Origin: Chlamydiales bacterium
Lineage (GTDB): Bacteria > Chlamydiota > Chlamydiia > Chlamydiales > JACKPQ01
DNA length: 64,000 nucleotides
Reading direction: 5' to 3'
NCBI GenBank assembly: GCA_024233435.1
Contig: JACKPQ010000001.1
Coordinates: 620,001 to 684,000 of the forward strand
The notes beneath the pieces are model-generated. The model saw only the letters and a list, made by a program, of their open reading frames with translations. It had not been told where the DNA came from and searched no databases. Shown here piece by piece: positions 8,785 to 17,344 of this stretch. Both the position numbers and the translations under genes were made by a program. Position 1 is the first letter of the stretch. Each line of letters opens with the position of its first letter.

Positions 8785-10248
8785 ATGCATACAAAAACAG
8801 CATCTGAAATTCACAAATCTTTCATTGAAGGGAAAATTTCTGCAAGCGAAATCGCCCAGGCTTACTTATCCCGCATCCATGCATTTGATCCTCAGATCAA
8901 ATGTTTTTTAAATGTCATGGAAACAAAGCTATTAGAAAAAAGCGCCTTGCTTGATCGCAAACGCGCAAAGGGTGAAAAATTAGGAAAACTCGCTGGCATC
9001 CCTGTCGCAATCAAAGATATTCTCAATATCAATGGACAGATCACGACCTGCGGATCTCGCTTTTTAGAAAATTACAAAGCCCCTTTTGATGCCACTGTTG
9101 TTAAGCTGATTGAACAAGAAGATGGATTGCTTGTTGGTAAAACCAACCTCGATGAATTTGCCATGGGCTCTGCAACTGATAACTCTGCTTTTAAATCCAC
9201 AAATAACCCTTGGAATCTAAAGTGTGTACCTGGTGGATCTTCTGGTGGATCAGCCGCAGCTGTTGCAGCGCGCCTATGCTCTATTTCTCTGGGTAGTGAC
9301 ACTGGTGGCTCCATTAGACAGCCAGCAGCCCTTTGCGGAATTGTTGGTTTTAAGCCTACCTATGGACGAGTATCCCGCTACGGCATGGTTGCTTTTGGCT
9401 CATCACTTGATCAAATCGGTCCGTTTGCAACCACCGTCGAGGACACCGCGCGCATTATGGAAGTCTTAGGTCAAGGATGCAATCATGATGCAACAAGCAT
9501 TCATAAGCCCGCAGAGAACTATCTCGATGCCATAAACCTGTCAATCAAGGGCAAAAAGATTGGCGTCCCTCGTCAATTCTCTAAAATGGCAAGTCCTGAT
9601 GTCGTTGCCGCCTTCGAAAAATCCCTCTCTGTTTTTGAAACTTTGGGGGCAGAGCTCATCGATGTTCAGCTTCCAGTTCTACGATATGGCGTTCCAACGT
9701 ATTACGTTTTGGCAACGGCGGAAGCCTCAACAAATCTTGCCCGTTTCGATGGAATTCGGTATGGAGTGCGCAGCGAAGCTAACACCCTTGACGAGATCTA
9801 TTTCAATTCGCGCAGCCATGGCTTTGGCAAAGAGGTTAAGCAACGCATTTTGCTTGGCACCTACGTTCTTTCGTCAGGTCATAAAGCATCTTACTACCGC
9901 AAAGCTCAGCAAGTGCGCACCCTTTTCATTAACGGTTTCGCTGACCTTTTTAAACAGGTTGACATCATCGCAACACCCACATCTCCAAGTGTTGCCTTTG
10001 AACACAACTCCATTAAAGACCCTCTCGAAATGTATCTACAAGATATGTACACCATCCCAGCAAATCTTGCAGGACTGCCCGCCATCAGCATCCCTTGCGG
10101 ATTTAGTCCACAAGGTTTACCTATCGGCCTGCAGCTCACCGCCCCGCAACTGTGCGACGCTAGAGTTTTGCAATTTGCCCATCAATTTGAAAAAGCAAGC
10201 GATTACAACAAAGTCCCCCCTTCTTTTGATCAGGAGTTAAAGTTATGA
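8785..10248 (+). CDS. gatA: Asp-tRNA(Asn)/Glu-tRNA(Gln) amidotransferase subunit A
   Basis: A 487-residue amidase-signature glutaminase that supplies ammonia to GatB. The Ser-cisSer-Lys triad is visible: K77 in IPVAIKDI, S152 in PGGSSGGSAAA and nucleophile S176 in SDTGGSIRQPA. Full length and intact. Its TGA overlaps the gatB start (ATGA), so gatA and gatB are translationally coupled. The presence of gatCAB implies that Gln-tRNA is made by the indirect route in this organism. Confidence 0.97.
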   Translation: MHTKTASEIHKSFIEGKISASEIAQAYLSRIHAFDPQIKCFLNVMETKLLEKSALLDRKRAKGEKLGKLAGIPVAIKDILNINGQITTCGSRFLENYKAPFDATVVKLIEQEDGLLVGKTNLDEFAMGSATDNSAFKSTNNPWNLKCVPGGSSGGSAAAVAARLCSISLGSDTGGSIRQPAALCGIVGFKPTYGRVSRYGMVAFGSSLDQIGPFATTVEDTARIMEVLGQGCNHDATSIHKPAENYLDAINLSIKGKKIGVPRQFSKMASPDVVAAFEKSLSVFETLGAELIDVQLPVLRYGVPTYYVLATAEASTNLARFDGIRYGVRSEANTLDEIYFNSRSHGFGKEVKQRILLGTYVLSSGHKASYYRKAQQVRTLFINGFADLFKQVDIIATPTSPSVAFEHNSIKDPLEMYLQDMYTIPANLAGLPAISIPCGFSPQGLPIGLQLTAPQLCDARVLQFAHQFEKASDYNKVPPSFDQELKL

Positions 10249-11711
10249 GCGCTATCGATTACGAAGCCTGGCAACCTGTTATCGGTCTTGAAATGCACGT
10301 TCAACTCAATACAAAGACCAAACTTTTCTCAAGGGCGCCCAATCGCTTTGGCGATGAGCCAAACACCAATATTGGCATTCCAGATACCGGACAGCCTGGA
10401 GCTTTGCCTGTTTTAAACCGAGAAGCTGTAAAAAAAGCAGTATCCTTTGGCTGCGCCATCAACGCACAAGTTCAAACAACATCGACTTTTGATCGAAAAT
10501 CTTACTTTTACCCTGATAGCCCTCGCAATTTTCAAATCACACAATTTGAAAACCCCATTATTAAAGGGGGCTTTGTCAAAGCCGATGTCGATGGAAAATC
10601 CTACACTTTTGAAATCGAGCACGCCCATATCGAAGACGACTCTGGCATGCTCAAACACTTTTCAACATTCGCAGGCGTTGACTACAATCGAGCTGGAGCC
10701 CCCCTAATCGAGATCGTGTCCAAACCCTGCATGCACGGACCTAGAGAAGCTTCTGCTTATGCAACAGCCATTAAAGCGATCATGCAATATATCGATGCAT
10801 CCGATTGCAACATGGAAATGGGTAATTTGCGCATGGATGTGAACATTTCAGTGCGCCCAAAAGGCAGCAGTGAGATGCGCCCAAAGATTGAAATCAAAAA
10901 CATGAACAGCTTCACGCACATGGAATGGGCCATTGAAGCTGAAGTGCGCCGCCAGATCCAGGCTTACACCCTCAAGCCGATCGGAGATTTCAACGACATT
11001 GTAAACCCTGGCACATACCGCTTTGACATTGCAACCAAGCAAACCATCCCCATGCGCACTAAAGAAGCTGCTGCAGATTACCGCTACTTTCCAGAGCCTG
11101 ACCTGCCCCCGCTTGTCCTTTCTCAAAACTACATCGATACCATTCGCTCTCAAATGCCCGAGCTTCCGCATCAACGTTTTGAGCGCTATCTCAATGAACT
11201 CAAGCTTACTCCTTATGCAGCCTCTGTTCTTATTAGCGATAAGCATCTATCCGACCATTTTGAAAAGGGGCTCACAATCACCTCTAACGCCCCAGCTCTT
11301 TGCAACTGGATCACCGTTGAGTTCCTTGGCCGGGCTAAAGAGCAAAATAAAACCCTTGCTGATATTGGAATTGAGGCCGAGCAAATTGCAGAACTTGTCG
11401 CCCTCATTGACAATGGAACTATCACAGGTAAAATAGCTAAGCAAGTCGCAGACGATATGATGGCAGACCCCACAAAATCCCCTCGCGCTATCGTTGAGGC
11501 CAATCCAGACTACAAACCGATTTCCGACACCGCCGAGCTAGAGACAATCATCGATGCAATCCTTGCTGCCAATCCAGAATCGATCGAAAACTTTAAAGCA
11601 GGCAAAGACCGCGCCTTTAATTTTCTTGTTGGCCAGATCATGAAGCAAACAAAGGGCAAAGCAGACCCGACAATTGTCAGCGACTTGCTGAAGAAAAAAC
11701 TGTCTTCATGA
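10245..11711 (+). CDS. gatB: Asp-tRNA(Asn)/Glu-tRNA(Gln) amidotransferase subunit B
   Basis: A 488-residue GatB, the kinase/transamidase subunit. Hallmarks: IGLEMHVQLNTKTKLFS, PNTNIGIPDTGQPGALPVLN, DRKSYFYPDSPRNFQITQ, an HIEDDSGM metal/ATP site, IEIKNMNS, and YRYFPEPDLPP; the C-terminal YqeY-like tail domain ends the protein. The start overlaps the gatA stop. Twenty bases downstream begins a long palindromic repeat. Confidence 0.97.
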   Translation: MSAIDYEAWQPVIGLEMHVQLNTKTKLFSRAPNRFGDEPNTNIGIPDTGQPGALPVLNREAVKKAVSFGCAINAQVQTTSTFDRKSYFYPDSPRNFQITQFENPIIKGGFVKADVDGKSYTFEIEHAHIEDDSGMLKHFSTFAGVDYNRAGAPLIEIVSKPCMHGPREASAYATAIKAIMQYIDASDCNMEMGNLRMDVNISVRPKGSSEMRPKIEIKNMNSFTHMEWAIEAEVRRQIQAYTLKPIGDFNDIVNPGTYRFDIATKQTIPMRTKEAAADYRYFPEPDLPPLVLSQNYIDTIRSQMPELPHQRFERYLNELKLTPYAASVLISDKHLSDHFEKGLTITSNAPALCNWITVEFLGRAKEQNKTLADIGIEAEQIAELVALIDNGTITGKIAKQVADDMMADPTKSPRAIVEANPDYKPISDTAELETIIDAILAANPESIENFKAGKDRAFNFLVGQIMKQTKGKADPTIVSDLLKKKLSS

Positions 11712-11730
11712 CACCACCCTATGATACCCC

Positions 11731-11896
11731 TAACCTCAGTTCTGGGTTTATATCGGTAAGATTTAACGGAATTCAGGTGGAAGATTGTACCATTTTTGGC
11801 AAATCCCATAGCAAATCCGCTATGGGTGAGGCAAAAATTATGCAAGATTCCCTTGAATTGCCTAAAGGTTAGTGATATAAACCCAGAACTGAGGTT
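11731..11896. repeat. 166-bp imperfect palindrome (MITE-like or long hairpin)
   Basis: Outer arms are identical over about 20 bp (AACCTCAGTTCTGGGTTTAT against its reverse complement). Homology continues inward with gaps through AATTCA and the CCATAGC/GCTATGG pair to a six-base centre near 11812. The whole unit folds back on itself. It holds no ORF. It separates gatB from the toxin-antitoxin pair, and a third copy of the arm occurs at 12598-12614. It may be a miniature mobile element or a strong RNA hairpin ending the gatCAB transcript. Confidence 0.75.
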
Positions 11897-11909
11897 CTTA
11901 GGCTAGAGT

Positions 11910-12200
11910 ATGGAAATCCAAAATGAAATCGTTCTTTCTCTGAGCGAAATACAGAACATCGACAAGATCTTGCTCTTTGGTTCCAGAGCAAGAGGCGATT
12001 ATCGCGAACGCTCAGACATCGACCTTGCCATCTGGTGCCCAAACGCATCCGATGCTGATTGGAACTCAATCTTAGAGATTATTGAAAATGCAAATACACT
12101 TTTAAAGATTGATTGTGTACGATTAGACTCCATGACAGAAAGTAACCCGCTGAGGCAGAAAATTGAGTCAGAAGGACGAGTTATCTACACAAAGGTTTGA
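11910..12200 (+). CDS. mntA: MNT-type nucleotidyltransferase antitoxin
   Basis: A 96-residue minimal nucleotidyltransferase. The catalytic motif GS-x10-DxD is complete: G24-S25 in LLFGSRARG and D36/D38 in RSDIDLAIW. In HEPN/MNT systems this protein adds AMP to a tyrosine of the HEPN toxin and neutralises it. The next gene starts 38 bp before the end of this one and encodes the matching HEPN protein. Confidence 0.88.
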   Translation: MEIQNEIVLSLSEIQNIDKILLFGSRARGDYRERSDIDLAIWCPNASDADWNSILEIIENANTLLKIDCVRLDSMTESNPLRQKIESEGRVIYTKV

Positions 12201-12600
12201 AGCATCTGGGCGATTGCTCCTAGCAGCGTCCCAGGTTGAGTACGCACTGCAAACCCTAGGCATTGCCATTCGAGCTCCTAGCCAAGAAAATAGACTGAAT
12301 ATTGACGCAACAATTCAGCGTTTTGAGTACACTATAGAGCTATTTTGGAAATTTCTAAAGCACCTGCTTGCCACACAAGGTGTTGAAGTGCTTAGTCCAA
12401 AGCAAGCCCTGCGTGAAGCCTACGCGATGAAGCTGATCTCAGACGAAGCAACTTGGATCAATATGCAGAATGACCGCAACCAAACGTCTCACTCATATAA
12501 CATTGAGCTTGCCGACCAAATCTATTCGAGAATAAAGATCTACCACCCTCTCATGCATACAACCTTTCAACGAATCAAAGCCGAGTCTTTACGCGCCTAA
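12163..12600 (+). CDS. hepT: HEPN-domain toxin of a HEPN/MNT module (HI0074-like)
   Basis: A 145-residue all-helical protein of the HI0074/nucleotidyltransferase substrate-binding family. The RNase motif R-x4-H-x-Y is intact as RNQTSHSY (R105, H110, Y112); the tyrosine is the AMP acceptor in characterised systems. Start taken as TTG 12163, overlapping mntA by 38 bp; no ATG lies near the N-terminus, so the exact start is uncertain. The gene ends at a 17-bp copy of the palindrome arm that also lies upstream of mntA. Confidence 0.85.
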   Translation: MSQKDELSTQRFEASGRLLLAASQVEYALQTLGIAIRAPSQENRLNIDATIQRFEYTIELFWKFLKHLLATQGVEVLSPKQALREAYAMKLISDEATWINMQNDRNQTSHSYNIELADQIYSRIKIYHPLMHTTFQRIKAESLRA

Positions 12601-12614
12601 CCTCAGTTCCGGGT
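12598..12614 (+). repeat. Isolated arm of the 11731-11896 palindrome
   Basis: TAACCTCAGTTCCGGGT matches the left arm at 11731-11747 with one mismatch and in the same orientation. Together they bracket the HEPN/MNT pair. Confidence 0.6.
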
Positions 12615-12616
12615 GA

Positions 12617-14632
12617 CTATTGGGTAAGCCGCCCTTTGGCTTGTTCGACAAAACTGGTGTAAAAGCCACGATTTACTGGGTCTGTTTGGTAGTACTCCTC
12701 AGGATGAAATTGTGTAGCAATGACATTTTTTCCAACGATTGCCTTGGGTACGCCATTGTATGACAGAACAATTTCAAGCGCTGATTTTGTTGAAGGATCG
12801 CACATCTGCCCATGGCATGAGTACCCATTAATAACTTCTGTGCCGTTTAAAAATGGCAATAGATCTTGCGCTTCTTTTGAAACTTCGATCTTTTGGTCTC
12901 CATACTGACCTCCGTGAATAGCCCCGTCGACTGTTTTTATTTCACCGCCGTGCACTGCCCACAGCATTTGACAACCGCGACATACACCCATAGCTTTTAC
13001 CCCTTGTTTCGCAGCTTCTGCAGCAAGGAGACCGTCAATGAGATCTCGTTTTGAAATATGCCTGAAATTTTCGGGGTTAAAATTTTGGGGAGATTGGCTG
13101 TATAGGCATTTTGAAACGTTGGCACCACCGTGAAGGAAAATGCCATCTGAATACATCACCGCTTGATCGATGAGTTTTTTAATATGCGCAAGCTCTTTTG
13201 TGCCCTCTTTTGCAAGCTCATTTAAAGTCACGATGATTGAGCGCCCATTTAATGAGTCTTGAACCTTTGGCTGCAATTTCTCGAGCTCATTTTTAAGCAT
13301 TTTATCGTTAGCATTTGGATGGTAAGCAAACGGCATTAAAACGGCTCCTGTATCTCTGAGCGCTTTTTTTGGATCATTTCCCCAGTCTGCAAACCCGCTT
13401 AAATCAGTTGGGTATGCAATGACTGGCTTTTGATTCAACCTTGTCGATCTTTGAAAAAGAAAATCGGCGTTAGCAAAGACCGAGTCAATAGCATTGGACA
13501 TTACGATTTTAGATGCTGTTATTTTTGCGAGAAAAAAGCTGCTTTCAAAAAGTTGCGACTTATAAAAAATGGAGCGAACAAATTCTGAACCGTTAAAGAC
13601 AGCCCATTTAATATTGCAGTTTGCAAAAATCACATCTTCAAACTTTACCCGCAAAAAGGCTACATTTTTTAGTTCAGAAGCAACAAAGCTAACGTTGGAA
13701 AAAGAGCAAACTACGGCAATTCCCTTAAATGCACACTTTGAAAAGATGCTTCGAACAGCCTTAACGTGAACAACATCTCGAAAACGACATTGGTCTAAGA
13801 TCGAATCAGTGATCCTGATATTTTGAGAGTAGTTAAACTTGCACTCTTTCATGTAAAGGTTACGGAAATGCAATCCGTTTCCATTTTCAATAATCATGCC
13901 TTTCAAGTAGTTTGAATATCCATTTGCAAATAAATAACCACCAATATCAAACATGTGCCCAACATCATCAGCTTCCGCGCGCTCTAATTCAGGATTCCTC
14001 CCTTTTTTACCAAATTGAATAGCTTGACCTTGCTGGGATTGGGTAAATGCTAAGTCAACGCGTTTTTGAATTAGGTCCAAATCATCTTGTTTTAGCGTCT
14101 TTCCAAAATGCTTCAGTTTTAATTTTGAAAAGTCATCTTTTGATAGGTAGAGCTTTATAGCCGACTGCAAGAGGTTGCAACCAAACTCTAATCGATCGCG
14201 TCTAAAAGATGTATAAATTTTTTGAGCGAGAGCGCTTGTAATCTTGAGAACTTTGGCCTCTTCGGGATGGGTTTGGTCTAGCTTCAAAAAAGATAAAGAG
14301 ACAGCACACTCTATAAAGTGTGATCCTGCGTCTGACCACTTTCCAAGCAGAACATAGTAAGCAATGACTACAGTTTGCTTGGCCATTGAATAAACCTGAG
14401 AAGCAGGGGTGGAAATGGCGATTAATGTGCCGGAAATAAAACAATCAGCTGCTTTAAGCTTTCGCCCGTTACTGAAGTGGTCAATGGCTGACAAGTAATT
14501 ATTTGAAATCACGACAACCTTTGATCCTGTGCTGTTCAGGGAAATAAATCCGGCAGTGATCCGAGCATACTTACATAGCTCATCACTTTTATAATCAATT
14601 TTCCATAAATTAAAATTTAAAATATTTGCCAT
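12617..14632 (-). CDS. Fusion protein: unknown N-terminal region, pentapeptide-like repeats, class I glutamine amidotransferase
   Basis: A 671-residue protein in three parts. Residues 1-200 are helical with moderately hydrophobic stretches at 65-95 and unrecognised. Residues 255-395 read as pentapeptide-like repeats with a five-residue rhythm (CKFNY, CRFRD, CAFKG, VSFVA, VKFED, VIFAN, AVFNG, SVFANADF). Residues 402-671 are a PuuD/peptidase C26-type class I glutamine amidotransferase: nucleophile C551 in MGVCRGCQM, H643 and E645 in TQFHPEE, and an oxyanion-type HGGAN loop at 501-505. Such hydrolases cleave gamma-glutamyl compounds. A sigma70-like promoter (14657-14685) lies upstream. A single gene flanked by unrelated units; unusual architecture, intact and without frameshift. 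Confidence 0.8.
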   Translation of the reverse strand: MANILNFNLWKIDYKSDELCKYARITAGFISLNSTGSKVVVISNNYLSAIDHFSNGRKLKAADCFISGTLIAISTPASQVYSMAKQTVVIAYYVLLGKWSDAGSHFIECAVSLSFLKLDQTHPEEAKVLKITSALAQKIYTSFRRDRLEFGCNLLQSAIKLYLSKDDFSKLKLKHFGKTLKQDDLDLIQKRVDLAFTQSQQGQAIQFGKKGRNPELERAEADDVGHMFDIGGYLFANGYSNYLKGMIIENGNGLHFRNLYMKECKFNYSQNIRITDSILDQCRFRDVVHVKAVRSIFSKCAFKGIAVVCSFSNVSFVASELKNVAFLRVKFEDVIFANCNIKWAVFNGSEFVRSIFYKSQLFESSFFLAKITASKIVMSNAIDSVFANADFLFQRSTRLNQKPVIAYPTDLSGFADWGNDPKKALRDTGAVLMPFAYHPNANDKMLKNELEKLQPKVQDSLNGRSIIVTLNELAKEGTKELAHIKKLIDQAVMYSDGIFLHGGANVSKCLYSQSPQNFNPENFRHISKRDLIDGLLAAEAAKQGVKAMGVCRGCQMLWAVHGGEIKTVDGAIHGGQYGDQKIEVSKEAQDLLPFLNGTEVINGYSCHGQMCDPSTKSALEIVLSYNGVPKAIVGKNVIATQFHPEEYYQTDPVNRGFYTSFVEQAKGRLTQ

Positions 14633-14656
14633 TTAATACTCCGTTTACAACGGTTA

Positions 14657-14685
14657 ATTATAATTGAAATTGTATTTATTGTAAA
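14657..14685 (-). promoter_or_regulatory. Sigma70-type promoter for the pentapeptide/amidotransferase gene
   Basis: TTTACA (minus strand, 14685-14680), a 17-bp spacer, and a perfect TATAAT (14662-14657), 24 bp before the ATG. The leader contains a short CCGTT-TAC-AACGG inverted repeat. Confidence 0.65.
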
Positions 14686-14708
14686 TGAAAATAGATTGTA
14701 AATTTTGA

Positions 14709-14736
14709 TTGACAATTAGATTTTTTAATATTATGT
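14709..14736 (+). promoter_or_regulatory. Probable promoter of the RND efflux operon
   Basis: TTGACA at 14709-14714 and a TTATGT/TATTAT-like -10 region around 14729-14736, 25-30 bp before the GTG start of the outer-membrane component. The -10 fit is imperfect. Confidence 0.45.
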
Positions 14737-14760
14737 CTTGGATTAGGATAATTAAAGCAC

Positions 14761-16329
14761 GTGAAGAAAAAGCATTTAACTCTTATTTGTTCTATCGCTC
14801 TGATAGCTCTTGGATGCGGCGACTTTAGAGGCGCTGCTGATCCCTTTTCCTATACTTCTCCTCGCCCTTATGAAAATTGGCGTCCCCGAAAAAAAGAATC
14901 TCGCCTCCCCTTCACGCTTGCTAAAGAAGATTTTAATTATGTTGAACGAGCAGAGCCCCTTTCCTTAGCTGAAGTAATTGATGTCGCTCTTATCAATAAC
15001 CCGAGCACAAAGTTTTCTTGGGCAAATGCGCGTGTATCAGCTGCTCGCTATGGTCAAACCTTGGAAAATTACTTTATTCTTGCTGATGGATCTGGAACAG
15101 CTAGCAGATTTCGCTCGGCCCTTTTTACTGGCCCTATGCGCTCAATTGTTCTAGATACTCTAATCGCTGGCGACTTGAACTTTTCCTATCTGGTTTTTGA
15201 CTTTGGCAAGACCCGAAATACAAGTAAAGCAGCTCTAGAATCTTTGTACAATGCTGACTGGTCTCATAACAGAGAAATTCAGACTGTGATGCAAACAGTG
15301 ATGGGTGATTATTACAACTATCTCTATGAGGATGAAAAATTAACAGCCAATCGAGCAGATGTCGTCGATGCGCAAGTGACCCTCGAGTCGGTGTTGGAAA
15401 AATTGCGCAATGGAACTGCTGATATGGGAGAAAAGGTCCAGGCCACAACGCAATTATTACAAGCAGAGCTCAACGTCGTGGCGCAAAAGCAAAATGTCCA
15501 TAACAGCTACACTCAATTAGCAGCTGATATGGGCGTTCCCTCGGACATGGATATTAAGCTCGAGCCCTACCCAGAAACAATACACCCTTTTAAACCCGAA
15601 GACCTCGACCAATTGATTGATACAGCCGTGTGCTATAGACCCGATCTAAAAGCTGCAGAATCAGACGTTAAGGCTGGACAGTATTTAGTAAAAGCTGCAA
15701 AAAGTTTGTATCTGCCCCAGTTAAATGCAACTTTTGATGTCGGGCGCTCATATTACTCGGGTGCAGGTAGCAACGATAGCTATCATTACCAGGCTCAAGC
15801 TGCGCTAACATTCCCCATTTTCCAAGGTTTTTTTATTCGAAATACGGTTAAAGCAGCTCAAGGAGAGCTGGAAAAAGCCCAAGCGAGCTTGCGCAGCGTT
15901 CAACTTAGTGTTGTACAACAAGTCTCAAATCAGCGCACTGATGTTGAACTTGCTCAAGAGGCTTATGAGTATGCAACAGCTTTCTTAGATTCAGCAAAAG
16001 AAGACTACCGCATCAATCTTGCAAAATACCGCGCTGGGACAGGAACGATCACCGAATTGATCAACGCCCAGACAGCGGTTGCAGATGCAAGGGCTAAGTA
16101 TGTGCTTTCTAAACGAGATTGGTTTACATCGGTTGCCAATCTTGCCTACGCACTTGGAACACTAGCCCCACCAGATTTTAACAAGGAATCATGTGATGAA
16201 AAAGATAGGATTTGTCCTCCTCCTCGTAGCTGCTCTTGGGGGATGCAAGAAAAAACCCCAGCACCCAAAACCTATACCCAGTGTGACAACCACACCGGTT
16301 ATACAAAAGACAGTTCCCCTATACATTGA
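14761..16329 (+). CDS. TolC/OprM-family outer-membrane efflux protein
   Basis: A 522-residue protein starting at GTG. The N-terminus is hydrophobic with an ALGC at residues 16-19, suggesting an OprM-like lipoprotein. Two OEP repeats follow, with long coiled coils and beta segments (AEVIDVALINNPS, YYNYLYEDEKL, LKAAESDVKAGQYLVKAAKSLYLPQL, LAKYRAGTGTITELINAQ). It forms the exit duct of a tripartite drug pump with the next two genes. Odd point: about 45 C-terminal residues, Cys- and Pro-rich, are read from sequence that also encodes the start of the next gene in another frame (134-bp overlap with the adaptor), so this tail may be a product of a lost stop codon. Confidence 0.9.
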   Translation: MKKKHLTLICSIALIALGCGDFRGAADPFSYTSPRPYENWRPRKKESRLPFTLAKEDFNYVERAEPLSLAEVIDVALINNPSTKFSWANARVSAARYGQTLENYFILADGSGTASRFRSALFTGPMRSIVLDTLIAGDLNFSYLVFDFGKTRNTSKAALESLYNADWSHNREIQTVMQTVMGDYYNYLYEDEKLTANRADVVDAQVTLESVLEKLRNGTADMGEKVQATTQLLQAELNVVAQKQNVHNSYTQLAADMGVPSDMDIKLEPYPETIHPFKPEDLDQLIDTAVCYRPDLKAAESDVKAGQYLVKAAKSLYLPQLNATFDVGRSYYSGAGSNDSYHYQAQAALTFPIFQGFFIRNTVKAAQGELEKAQASLRSVQLSVVQQVSNQRTDVELAQEAYEYATAFLDSAKEDYRINLAKYRAGTGTITELINAQTAVADARAKYVLSKRDWFTSVANLAYALGTLAPPDFNKESCDEKDRICPPPRSCSWGMQEKTPAPKTYTQCDNHTGYTKDSSPIH

Positions 16330-17344
16330 AGGGATTGGACATATTGAGCCCATCAATAGCATTGACATCAAGGCGCAAGTCACCGGCGTGATGACCGACT
16401 ACTATTTTACGCGTGGAAAGGATGTCAAAAAAGGAGATCTGCTCATTTCAATTGACCCCCGTCCTTTTCAAGCCGAAGTGCAACGGCAAGAAGCTACACT
16501 TGTAAAAACAAATGCCTCACTTAAGTTTGCCGAAGACACAGCCCGTCGCAACACTCCCCTTGCTCAAGATGAGTACATCTCTCAAAACACATACGATAAC
16601 CTTGTTACAAATGTATTGACAGGTGATGCATCTGTTAAAGAGACGCAAGCGCAGCTTGAAGAAGCTCGCATCCGCTTAGGCTATTGCTCTATCTACGCTC
16701 CGATGGATGGACGAACCAGTGACTTACTTGTCGATCCGGGCAACCTGGTTTTAGAAAATGCAAATCAACCTTTAGTAACACTTAACCAAATTACCCCCAT
16801 CTATGCGACTTTTTCAGTCAGTGAGCGCTACTTGCCCAGAATTCAGCGGAAACTGAAAATCTCTCCTCCTCCTGTTCTTGCATGGGTAGATGATAAGCTA
16901 TGTCCTCCCTTTGAGGGAACCTTAGACTTGATTGACAATACCGTCGATGTCTCAACGGGCATGGTGATGATGAAGGCTAACATGCCCAATGAAGAAATGC
17001 TTTTGTGGCCAGGGCAATTTGTCACTTGCCATATCGTTATGGACATGCTCGAAAATGCTCTCTTAATTCCAGATGCTGCAATCTTAATCAACTCAAAGCA
17101 TGGCAAATACACCTACGTTGTGACAAAAGACAATAAGGTTGAAAAGCGCGATATTGAAGTTGGCCAGCGCCATCCCCCAGGCGTAAGCGTCATCTGCTCA
17201 GGCCTCAATCCCGGTGAGCAAGTTGTCTTAGAAGGGCAAGTCAATATCACCGATGGGATGAGCGTCATCGTCAAACAGACCAAAACTGCTGAAGAAGCAG
17301 TAGAGGTTGAAATGCAACTTGAAGAATTAGGAATGCCCCCATGA
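16196..17344 (+). CDS. RND efflux membrane-fusion (periplasmic adaptor) lipoprotein
   Basis: A 382-residue HlyD/AcrA-family adaptor. The lipobox LGGC at residues 14-17 marks lipid attachment. Then come a barrel-sandwich region (GVMTDYYFTRGKDVKKGDLLISIDPRPF), a helical hairpin, the second half of the lipoyl-like domain (LGYCSIYAPMDGRTSDLLVDPGNLV), and a beta-barrel plus membrane-proximal domain (VSTGMVMMKANMPN, LWPGQFV). ATG 16196 is preferred to the GTG one codon earlier; AAGGA lies upstream. Its stop overlaps the transporter start (ATGA). It links the inner-membrane pump to the TolC-type duct. Confidence 0.93.
   Translation: MKKIGFVLLLVAALGGCKKKPQHPKPIPSVTTTPVIQKTVPLYIEGIGHIEPINSIDIKAQVTGVMTDYYFTRGKDVKKGDLLISIDPRPFQAEVQRQEATLVKTNASLKFAEDTARRNTPLAQDEYISQNTYDNLVTNVLTGDASVKETQAQLEEARIRLGYCSIYAPMDGRTSDLLVDPGNLVLENANQPLVTLNQITPIYATFSVSERYLPRIQRKLKISPPPVLAWVDDKLCPPFEGTLDLIDNTVDVSTGMVMMKANMPNEEMLLWPGQFVTCHIVMDMLENALLIPDAAILINSKHGKYTYVVTKDNKVEKRDIEVGQRHPPGVSVICSGLNPGEQVVLEGQVNITDGMSVIVKQTKTAEEAVEVEMQLEELGMPP

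Noticed and set aside
9560..10240. A long (226-codon) open frame within gatA
   Set aside because: Same strand, shifted frame inside a complete, motif-verified gatA; composition is a codon shadow.
11023..11436. A 137-codon frame within gatB
   Set aside because: Shadow of gatB, which is complete and intact in its own frame.
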